Of a stretch of DNA of 19,856 bases, positions 9,374 through 17,466 are shown piece by piece. This DNA comes from Boothiomyces macroporosus (lineage: Eukaryota > Chytridiomycota > Chytridiomycetes > Rhizophydiales > Terramycetaceae): contig JADGKB010000181.1 in NCBI GenBank assembly GCA_027604185.1, forward strand, positions 1-19,856. Direction: 5' to 3'. A program made the position numbers and the translations under genes. The notes under the pieces are model-generated. The model made no database searches. It was not told the DNA's origin and saw only the letters and a program-made list of their open reading frames with translations. Position 1 is the first letter of the stretch, and the number at the start of each line of letters is the position of its first letter.

Positions 9374-10192
9374 TCAACTTTGCAAATGGAATTTATTACC
9401 AGTCTCTACCACTTTGCCATCACTGATCAATTTGTGAAGGTGAAGTATGACAGAGTGCTCTGCTGCTTGTAAAATATTCTCTGGATATCCCACGTATATT
9501 TTTTGTACCAGTTCAAAGCTAGTTTTATCCCCTTCTGATAGATGCGTAGTGATTTCATTTTCACGCTGCTCGCGGTGAGTGATATACTCTTGTATTTTAG
9601 CTTGACCGTCCTTGATCATTTCTCCATGCGCTGGATAGATGATTTGAGGACTGATATCCTTCACTAACCGGAGCGAGTTCATGTACTCTGAAAGATTGTC
9701 GAATATAGTAGTTCCTCTGCCCAATATTAAATCACCCGAGAATATCGCATTTTCTTCCAACAATTGGAAACAGACATGATTCGAAGTGTGTCCTGGGGTA
9801 TGGATAACTTTAAGTGTAGCGCCATCCGTTTCAAATATCTGGCCATCTTTCAATGATTGGAATTGATGGTTTGTATTCAAATACTTTTCTTCAGATCCAA
9901 ACAGGTAAACTGGAATTTTTGAAGTTGAGAGGGATTGGATCTGATTAATTCCTCCGATATGATCCTTATGACTATGCGTACACAATATTAATGAAATTCC
10001 ATCCGCACCGGCTTCTTTCATGCTATTCTTGAAATGTTCGGTGAAATCAGGAACCCCTTCTCCAGTGTCAATCAGTATCCTTTTGGATCCTTGCCCGACC
10101 AAGTAGCAATTAGTGCCATCCAGCGTGAATTTCCCTGGATTTAAACCGAGGATGGAATATACTCGTTGGCTTAGTTTGATAAAGCTTTTCAT
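9374..10192 (-). CDS. LACTB2: LACTB2-like metallo-beta-lactamase-fold protein (endoribonuclease-type)
   Basis: A single-exon 272-aa protein of the metallo-beta-lactamase superfamily, LACTB2 branch; the human protein is a mitochondrial single-strand-specific endoribonuclease. The N-terminal GLNPGKFTLDGTNCYLVG and ILIDTGEG are typical. The zinc ligands are all present: HSHKDH (His73, His75, Asp77, His78), His135 in HTPGHT, Asp154 in FSGDLILG, and His189 in YPAHGEM. A C-terminal winged-helix-like part follows (EYITHREQRENEI, later YVGYPENI and HSVILHLHKL), as in LACTB2. No clear mitochondrial presequence is visible, so location is uncertain. ATG 10192 lies 17 bp after the upstream pseudogene's stop. 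An AATAAA (9392-9397) sits within the coding sequence, 16 nt before the stop codon. Confidence 0.92.
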   Translation of the reverse strand: MKSFIKLSQRVYSILGLNPGKFTLDGTNCYLVGQGSKRILIDTGEGVPDFTEHFKNSMKEAGADGISLILCTHSHKDHIGGINQIQSLSTSKIPVYLFGSEEKYLNTNHQFQSLKDGQIFETDGATLKVIHTPGHTSNHVCFQLLEENAIFSGDLILGRGTTIFDNLSEYMNSLRLVKDISPQIIYPAHGEMIKDGQAKIQEYITHREQRENEITTHLSEGDKTSFELVQKIYVGYPENILQAAEHSVILHLHKLISDGKVVETGNKFHLQS

Positions 10193-10208
10193 GATAGAGG
10201 AAAAAGTT

Positions 10209-10214
10209 TTTATT
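10209..10214 (-). terminator. Poly(A) signal enclosing the truncated kinase stop codon
   Basis: AATAAA on the minus strand contains the TAA stop (10210-10212). The next gene's ATG lies 17 bp further on. Confidence 0.5.
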
Positions 10215-11166
10215 GACCCAAGGTTTTTTCAGCCCTTGCTATGTTGCAGTAGCTCTGATAAGCCTCAATATCTCCTTCGCTGGCAGCTTTGTATGCAAAA
10301 GCACCTCTTTGTGCCCATGTCAAATGCTTGGTACTTTGAAGCAAATCATAAAGGGAGCCACCATTCATATGCTCCATTATCAACATATACATATCATTTT
10401 CTGCGACGATTCCTAGCAATTGTAAAGTGTTTGGATGGCTTAGGCCATGCATGATCTGACATTCCTGAAAAAAGTCAGCCAGCTGCTGTTTCGTTAATGA
10501 CTTCATGGTTAGTTTCTTCACTGCAACCTTTTGCGATTTCCATTCTGCCAAGAATACCTGGCCAAATCCACCTTCACCAATTAGTTCGCCAACATTGATC
10601 TCATTTGAAGATATTTTGGGGATATTGCTAGGAACTTGGGGGCTATTTCTTAGATCTAGTACTTGTGCTCGTCTTTCTTGCAATTTTTCTGTTAATCTTT
10701 CCTTCTTTAGCTTTTCAAAGGTAGATTGAGAAATACTTTTCCTGCTCTTATCCTTTACAATCAGACCAAGTTCCATTTCCATTAAATCAATATCATTCGC
10801 AACATCTTTAAGCATATCTTCTTGTGTATAGCTGTATTTAATACTGAGTGGTTGACAGGCATCAGATAAGCGTGATTGAAGACTTCTAAAGGTTTCTACA
10901 TCAACATTTCTCATGAAAGCTCGATTAGCCCAAGATGGTGATGAGAGTTCTTCTAGAAGAGCAAGTGTATCCTTCAAACAGCTTTCAGTTTCCATTAAAG
11001 AGTCGGGAATCTTTGGGATTGACAGGTCTACTTCACTTTCCTGTAAAGCTTTTCTTATGCACGAAACGGAGGAAAGTAGGCTATTGCATTGATTGTTATT
11101 TATCTTTACTTGTAGTACCTGTTTTTCGATATTATCTGCATTTGAAAAAATTAATTTTAAAAAATT
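10210..11166 (-). pseudogene. Truncated MLKL-like kinase paralogue with a Sel1 tail (internal deletion, no start codon)
   Basis: An open frame of about 320 codons paralogous to the adjacent 11168-15039 gene. It has the same N-terminal helical bundle (VKINNNQCNSL; SWANRAFMRNVDVETF), then a kinase N-lobe with GEGGFGQVFLAEW, VAVKK, an alpha-C Glu and the hinge (MLIMEHMNGGSL). The kinase stops at TWAQRGAFAY, before the catalytic loop, and runs directly into a last Sel1 repeat (KAASEGDIEA...) like the C-terminus of the neighbour (IAAAQGDQEA). The simplest reading is a tandem copy that lost everything from the catalytic loop to the penultimate Sel1 repeat. No ATG lies upstream of the first helix in frame, and no GT donor exists between 11118 and 11230 to bring one in. 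The frame has no internal stop, so decay is recent or the product is still used. It overlaps nothing but abuts the neighbour's stop. Confidence 0.65.
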
Positions 11167-11167
11167 G

Positions 11168-14100
11168 TTATATTCTAGCAAGTTTCTTGCCCTTGCGTTC
11201 AATTCGCGATAAATTGTTGTAGTTCATGGTCGCCTCTTGGTCTCCTTGAGCTGCTGCTATTTCATACCAATTCATGGCTTCTCTCAAATCACTTTTTACA
11301 CCTCTACCCAATTCATACATTCTCGCCAACTGGAATTGTGATGGGGCGAAACCTTCATATGCGGTATTCGTGAAGCAATCCAGCGCATTTGTGTAGTCAC
11401 GCATCTTCAAGTAGGCTACTCCCATGTTGTATTCACCAACAGTTGTCCCTTTTGTCAATTTGAACAACTCTAGAGCTTTCTGGCAATCTCTGTGTACTCC
11501 ATTGCCATCAAGGTACATGTTTCCGAGCATTGTTATACTTGGGGGGTAACCAGTTTTGGAACATAGTTTCATTAACCTTGCTGATTCTTTCAAGTCTTTT
11601 TTGACACCTTTGCCCATCATATACATCATACTTGCTTTATACAAACCTTCCGTATTGCCAAGTTCAATTGCACGTTGGTAAAGTTGAATTGCTAATTCTG
11701 GCGAATTCTTTACCCCAAGACCATCTTCAAACATCATACCTAGATACAAGTAACATTCTGGGCTTCCATTCCTTATTCCGTTCATAAATACTTCAGAACT
11801 CTTTTTGTAATCATGATCTTCAAAGTACTTCTTTCCTATCAAAAACTCTGCGTATTGAGATCCATGATTCATTTGTTTTGAAGCAGGGGCATCAGGGACA
11901 TTGGTAAGTACTTTTTGAAGAGTCTTTTTAGTCTCCTTAAGTTGGTTGCTGACGTATTTGTCTAATATATCCACTTTCGTTTTGATTTCAAATAGACTGT
12001 TGCGTCTTTTTGGAGCTGCCTTGGAATTATTCCTACTATTAAAAGCAGAGTTACAAAGTCCTAGTATTAGTATGTGTGCACCGTGGTCGAGGAGGCGGTG
12101 GAGGTACTGGAATCCTACATTAGAAGATTGTACTGTGTCCCGTCAAGATTTTCAGCGCTATGACTAAATTATCTATAAACTTACAATATTCTAAGTTAAA
12201 AATAATTACTCTGCGTTTTCAGACTGTTCAAGAGATCTAGGGTTATAATGGGATACTTTGACCTAAAATTTAAGTTTGTTGTACTCTAATCCGTAATTTG
12301 CAAATTTCCTAGAGTTAATTTTAGAAATACTTTAATGGCTTAACGTGAGATGCTCTTTGTGGTGAGGAAAGTTCTTCCATTTCTTCAATTCTAGCCTCGC
12401 TAATACTCCTGCGGTTAATTGTCTTTACGTTCTTCTGCTGTTGATTTTTATACTAGATCTTCTTTGTGGTTTTTGCTTTTCATACGCTTCAAAATTTGGC
12501 ACCTCATCATATACATTTCCAGAGCTATTCGAAAATCGTCCAATTGCAGAATCTAATTCCTCCCTAATATTCTCTATAGAAGTATTTATATGCATTGCCA
12601 AATTACCTGCCTTTTCTTCAAATTTTCGTTGCCAACTCTTTTGCAATTTCTCTGGTGGTGGTGCCTCTGCTGAAATTGCAGAATCAAGATTATGTGTATC
12701 CTTTGGCTGTTCCGAACCACCAAAGTTTTTAATTTTCGTGAATAGCCCAGTCCCAACCTTCAAAACGGTGTCTTTAGGATTGGTAACCGCATGAACACCA
12801 TGGTGAAACGCAGAAGTTACCAGGGAATCTGTTTTTTGTGCTACATTATTTGCTTTATTGAGCACGTTGTGGGTAATTGTATTGAATTTCTCAAGTGCGT
12901 GTGCAGTTACACCTTTTTCAGGTACTTTTGCATCATTAAGGGTAGCATTACTCTGCAAATTCGGTTTCCCAGAATCTTCTGTCTTCTTCAGCGGATTTGG
13001 TATGGATTTTAAGAAAATATTTGCAAAATTCGACTTTACACTTTCCAAAGAAACATGAGACCCTGATTTCTTTAGCACAGAATGTGTTTCCAATGGCTGA
13101 GGTTCGGGTGACACCAGTAAGCGATTTTCAGAATTATTCAAAGTATCTTTGGATAGCAATTCCTCTTCTTTTGATTGAGCTTTAGAAGGTGCGAATAGAA
13201 TATCGAAATTCTCAAGAGTTTGTGTCGCCCTGTTAAATGAATTGATTTTCACTATATCATCCTTTACCTCCAAAAGCTGTTTGATTTCCTCTTCGTTGCA
13301 CGGCTTGCTATTATTAAAGGCGGTAATAAAGCTATCTAAGTAGTTAAATACCAGTCAAAGAAATCGTCCCAAGGCGTCTGAACTGCATTGCATCCAAAAT
13401 AGCTTATCCAAAACTCTTTGGCTTTGGGGTTCTTTAATCTCAGATCCGCAGCAGTTGATTTTGCCTGATCAATATGTGGTATAATGTTAAGATTGGAAGG
13501 CGTTGAAATTTCTCGTGATACAGAAATATCACTTGGCATAAACTCTTCAATTGGAGGCTCTTCTAATTGAATTCTCTGGGATAGTTTTTTAATATGATTT
13601 GGTTTCAAACTGATTATTGATTGAGCTCGTTCTCTTGCCATCTCTCTATTTTGTAACCCTATTTTCGATGGCTTGTACGTACTCAAAGTATTACTAATTG
13701 TACTGAATAACGGCCGAGCTTTAGGGTCAGTTTTCCAGCATTCTTGAATAAGAACTTCAATTTCTTTTGGACAACTGGGTGAGAGTTCCAGGCGTTTCCC
13801 TCTTTCTACAACATAATCGATGACTTGAGTATTGCTGAAACCTTCACCGTAAGGAACCTCTCGCTCGGATATTTCCCATAGTACAATTGCAAAAGCAAAA
13901 ACGTCAGTCTCTTTTGTGAATTTAGCATTCGGCTTGAACAACTCTGGCGCTTTCCACCTAAGTGTCCCACAACATCCGTCGTTCTTTTCAGTATTAATCC
14001 CAGAATCTGTGTTGAGCTTGACTTTAGATAGTCCAAAATCGCAAATTTTGCAAGTATCTCGCATATCCAACAGAATATTCAAGCTTTTGAGATCACAATG

Positions 14101-15039
14101 AACGATCCCGCTTTTGTGTAAATATGCCATCCCACACGCAATGTCATACGCAAAAAGCCCTCTACTTGCCCAAGTTATTTCTTTTGAGCTATGCAGCAAG
14201 TCGCGTAAGGAACCACCTTCCATATATTCCATTACAAGCATATAGGTGTCCTTTTCCTCAACAATTCCCTGCAAGAGCACGGTATTGGAGTTTCTCAGAT
14301 TGCACATGATTTTGCACTCTCGATAGAAATCCTGCAACTGAGTCTTGGTCAGTGTTTTCATTGACAGTTTTTTTACAGCAACCTCTTGACCACCCCATTC
14401 AGCCAGGTAAACTTGGCCAAATCCTCCTTCTCCGATCAGCTCCTTCAAATTCAATTCAGCTAATTTAATTTTGGGAACTTCCATATGAATTTGTGGCTTT
14501 TCCAGATTTATCAAATGATTTCTCCTGTTTGCTAATTTGCCCATTAGGTATTCCTTTTTCATCGGCTCAAAAGAAGTCTCTGAATCATTATCTGCCCTGT
14601 CTTCCTTTACAATTTGATCCATTTCCTTTTCCATCAGGATAATATCCTGCTCTATGTCCGAAATGTCATCCTCATTGCTGAATATTGTTTGAGAATATTG
14701 CAGGTTCAACTGCTGACTGCTGCTTGACAGTCTGGAATTAAGTTCCGAAAATGTTTCTAAATCAACATTTCGAGAGAACGCGCGAACAGTCCAAGACGTT
14801 GCACTTAGCTCGCGAATGAGAGCCAAAAATTCAATCAAACAACTTTGAAATTCCATTAGTGGCGGTAAATATTTTGGAATTTTTTCGTTGGGCTTGCTTT
14901 CTTTGAGGTTGTAGATGAGAATATCTACTCTGGTAGCAAAGCGGTTGCACTGATTTCTGTTAATCTTTACATCTTTCACTGTTTCTGCAATTTTAGATGC
15001 CAATGAGATGCACTCTTCTATCAATGAAACATTTGGCAT
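11168..15039 (-). CDS. MLKL-architecture TKL kinase fused to Sel1 repeats
   Basis: Eleven exons: 13352-15039, 12429-13331, 12331-12408, 12285-12308, 12257-12262, 12210-12236, 12185-12190, 12134-12163, 12082-12114, 12055-12060, 11168-12035. The ten introns are 19-22 nt; coding sum 3669 nt, 1222 aa, one frame throughout. Residues 1-150 form an MLKL-NTD-like helical bundle (VKINRNQCNRFATRVDIL) with a brace helix after it. Residues 194-454 are a TKL kinase: GEGGFG 203-208, Lys223, Glu241, HCDLKSLN with Asp316, DFG 334-336, APE 364-366, so probably active, unlike mammalian MLKL. Next come FWISYFG...PWDDFF (543-610, a helical, EF-hand-like module I cannot name), a polar linker with a PVPPPPPRPR stretch, and about six Sel1 repeats (990-1222). 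Start ATG 15039 is the first in the open frame. I infer a cytosolic or membrane-associated signalling protein. The first three exons are certain; the short linker exons are less so. Confidence 0.8.
12036..12330 (-). other. Cluster of eight tiny introns with three candidate 6-nt exons
   Basis: Within 295 bp of the kinase/Sel1 linker lie GT-AG introns at 12309-12330, 12263-12284, 12237-12256, 12191-12209, 12164-12184, 12115-12133, 12061-12081 and 12036-12054 (19-22 nt), most with TAAC or TAAT shortly before the AG. Exons between them are 24, 6, 27, 6, 30, 33 and 6 nt. The 6-nt exons are GTCAAA, AATATT and GACTTT. Because 6 is a multiple of 3, each could instead be part of a single 46-48-nt intron without changing frame. 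The minus strand has no usable ATG between 12320 and 11873, which argues against a separate Sel1 gene starting here. Confidence 0.65.
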
Positions 15040-15426
15040 AGTATAAATGGTCAGAAACTGCGATGACGTATCAAAACCTCTAAAAGGTATTTCGAAGACC
15101 AAAGTGCTTTATCTCGTTGAATTAATATCCACCACAAATGAAAGCTGTATTTAATCTTATAGACTATAGGGTGATCTGCCCACTTTTAATTTCAGTTCAG
15201 GTTATCAAACTCAGAATCTCAAGTAGTATGTGCTGGATCATGTCTAATCACTTGGCTAGATTGCAGACTAGCAAGCACTGGAACGGCAGGGTTCAGCAGG
15301 CTTGCCGTTCATTTTATCATGATTACCCCCAGTATAATCACCATCAGTTTCGGTTTAAACTATCTCTGGAGAATCAAAGATAAAATTCAATCATCGAGTT
15401 TATTAATTAGATAGCACAATTGCCAA
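15040..15426. other. Intergenic region with two adjacent hairpins
   Basis: 387 bp between the kinase start and the ABC transporter stop, both on the minus strand. It must hold the kinase promoter and the ABC 3' end (AATAAA on the minus strand at 15399-15404). No coding region is supported. Two neighbouring inverted repeats occur: 15251-15275 (CTT-g-GCTAG / CTAGCAAG, 8-nt loop) and 15281-15310 (GAACGGCAGG / CTTGCCGTTC, 10-nt loop, one G-T pair). I could not fit a tRNA or a known spliceosomal RNA here. Confidence 0.5.
15399..15404 (-). terminator. Poly(A) signal of the ABC transporter 3' copy
   Basis: AATAAA on the minus strand, 22 nt downstream of the stop codon (15427-15429). Confidence 0.55.
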
Positions 15427-17466
15427 TTACGGGCCAGAGTGTCTTCTACTGGCTTGGGCATCCTTGGCCATTTCCAACAATTCTTCAAACTCTCCGGTTT
15501 CCTCACACATTGATCGAAATACCCCCACCTTGCTGTCCTGAATCAGGTCCAACGGCGATCCGTACTCTAGCACTTGGCCCTTGTCCAGCACCAACACCTT
15601 GTCGTAATCAATCACTGTGCGGAGGCGGTGCGCAATGCAGATAATCGTGCTGTCGGCAAACTCGCTGCGGATAGTCGTCTGGATCTTGGCGTCCGTTTCA
15701 TTGTCCACCGACGCTGTCGCTTCATCCAGGAAGATCACCTTGTTCCGCTGAATCAGCGACCGCGCAAGACACAGCAGCTGTCGCTGCCCTTGAGAAAAGT
15801 TGCCGCCATTCTCAGTGACTGCATAGTCGAGCGTGACCGACGAATCCAGCACCTCTGTTTCGAGAGTCTCTTGGCTGACAAACAGGCCTTCGTTTGAGGT
15901 GCTTTGCATCGACTCCAAAAAGTGCACCCTTTTCAGTGCTTCCCAGAGTGTCTGGTCGTCGTTCTGTTCGAGCGGATCGAGGTTGGAGCGGAGCGTGCCT
16001 GTGAAGAGCACTGGATCCTGCGGGATTATGGTCAGTCGTGAGCGGAGGTCGTACAACCCGATCGAGCTGATGTCTATGCCGTCGATCGTGATACTCCCTC
16101 CCGACAGCGGAATGATTCTGAAGAACGCCAGCGAAAGCGTAGATTTCCCAGCGCCAGTGCGGCCAACCACTGCCACCTTCTCTCTTGGCTTGATATTGAA
16201 CGAAACTCCGTTCAACACATTAGGAAGAGCAGGGGCGTACTTTACACAGAGACCCTTCACCTGTACAGCACCTTTCGACGGCCAGTTTGGATCTGGACGG
16301 TTGCCCTCAACTATCGCTGGCGGCTCTTGTTCAATCTTGCAGTACTCTTCAACTCTTTCAACTATCGTTAGCATAGCACTTACCAGAGTTCATTGCCATT
16401 TCCACTTCCGCTTGTAAACGAACACATAGTAATAGTGAACGAGAGAATTCCAATGCATAAGTGATACACATGGCTGCCCATCCAGCAGGAATGTCGCTCA
16501 ATACTACAGCCAGCCCAGCAGCTAGTATTATAAAAGTAGACATCATGTCAGTTCGAAGACACAGCCATCTGTTTGCCGCCCATACATGGTAGTATGGTTT
16601 ATGATTATCATCAACCTTCTTTCTAATCATTGAAGAAAATCTTTCCTCTGCACCATATGCTCGAATTGTACTAGTTCCATTCAAAGTTTCTGAGAATTGA
16701 GCATATGTAGGGCTGGTTGTTACAGACTCTAATCTCTTCAATTCCCTTGAGGTTCTCAAATACTTTTGAGTAATTAAAACAAAAGCAACTGCGATTGGTG
16801 GGATTGCTAAAAGGAATGCTGGCGAGATGGTACCTACTACGATAATGATAATTATGGTATTGAACAGACGGTCCAAGAAAAAGTGAAGCATATCCATTAC
16901 TGCAGAGTCAATAAAATCCAAATCCTTTGAAAACCTGTTCAATATCCGACCAACAGGTGTAGTTTCAAAAAATCGCAGGGGAGCTTGAAGAACTCTATGT
17001 AGTAATTTAGAATGAAGAGACAAAGACGCTTTGTACGCTCCAATATATGTAACAATAGACTCCAAATCACTAGCAAGAACAACGCTTATTCCAATCAAGG
17101 CATAAATTGATATGAAATATATGGCATCGTTGGAAGTGTCCAATGATTGCATTTGGTCAGGAATAGTATATGCGGTTTGGAATGTCAATATGTCTGTCGA
17201 ATATACTAGTTTTTGTATAGTATTCATGTCTGTATGACATAAGTTACTGTCCGTCCAGTGTTTTAACCACCAGTCATTGAAGACTTTTAGTCCAACGTAG
17301 AATAAGAATGCTGCCAAAAACACCACAAACATTTTCGTACCACCCGTGGCTTTAAAATACGCATAATAAATATCAAATTCAACAGCACCAGTTGCTTTTT
17401 CTTCATCTTCCACTAATGTCGTTCCATTACCAGCGGCAGTGATAACAGAAACCTCGCTCTCTTCAA
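15427..17466 (-). pseudogene. ABCC transporter 3' fragment: second copy of TMD2 plus complete NBD2
   Basis: This holds the second transmembrane domain (about 17360-16430), a 22-nt intron (16362-16383, CTAAC; the splice gives MNSVERVEEYCKIEQEPPAI) and NBD2 with Walker A GRTGAGKST, Q-loop IIPQDPVLFTGTLRSNLDP, signature FSQGQRQL, Walker B VIFLDEATASVD and H-loop IAHRL. It ends in the natural C-terminus (SRRHSGP). Upstream it joins the preceding copy out of frame: the NBD2 frame of that copy meets a TGA at 17463-17465, while this copy's frame has no start codon and no NBD1 or TMD1. By itself it is a half-transporter without a promoter or ATG. It encodes what was once the 3' end of the gene before a 1931-bp tandem duplication. 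An assembly duplication is an alternative. Confidence 0.75.
15536..17466. repeat. Tandem direct repeat, unit 1 (1931 bp)
   Basis: Unit 1 of a head-to-tail duplication covering ABC TMD2, one intron and most of NBD2. Positions here correspond to those in unit 2 at +1931. The only difference I found is A17205 versus G19136 (Val/Ala). The breakpoint shares a single T with the other end, so microhomology is minimal. Confidence 0.9.

Noticed and set aside
9374..9400. An intron at the 3' end of LACTB2 beginning GTAATAAATTCC
   Set aside because: It would only change the last few residues, and the unspliced end is in frame with a good stop.
11172..11193. GC-AG intron joining the Sel1 C-terminus to the truncated kinase into one protein
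   Set aside because: A 22-nt GC-AG segment fits the frame, but it lacks the TAA branch-like site and the GTA donor seen in the other introns here, and the Sel1 protein already ends naturally.
11870..12320. Separate Sel1-repeat gene starting at ATG 11872
   Set aside because: Possible, but the upstream open frame, the run of consistent 19-22-nt introns and exact divisibility favour continuity with the kinase. Kept only as an alternative.
13336..13351. A 16-nt intron ending at the first AG after the kinase donor
   Set aside because: Splicing there gives an immediate TGA. Using the next AG (20-nt intron, 13332-13351) keeps the frame and completes the FW...FG domain.
15220..15320. tRNA or U2-like snRNA in the kinase/ABC spacer
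   Set aside because: The GGTTCAG and CAAGTAGTATG fragments look suggestive, but no cloverleaf forms, the B-box consensus fails, and the conserved U2 5' stem is absent.
15138..15383. 81-codon plus-strand open frame in the spacer
   Set aside because: No domain, biased composition or splice context supports coding.
15574..16417. Plus-strand open frames opposite the ABC NBD2 (and their copies at 17505-18348)
   Set aside because: They are antisense shadows of conserved NBD2 codons. They repeat only because the DNA is duplicated, and they resemble no protein.
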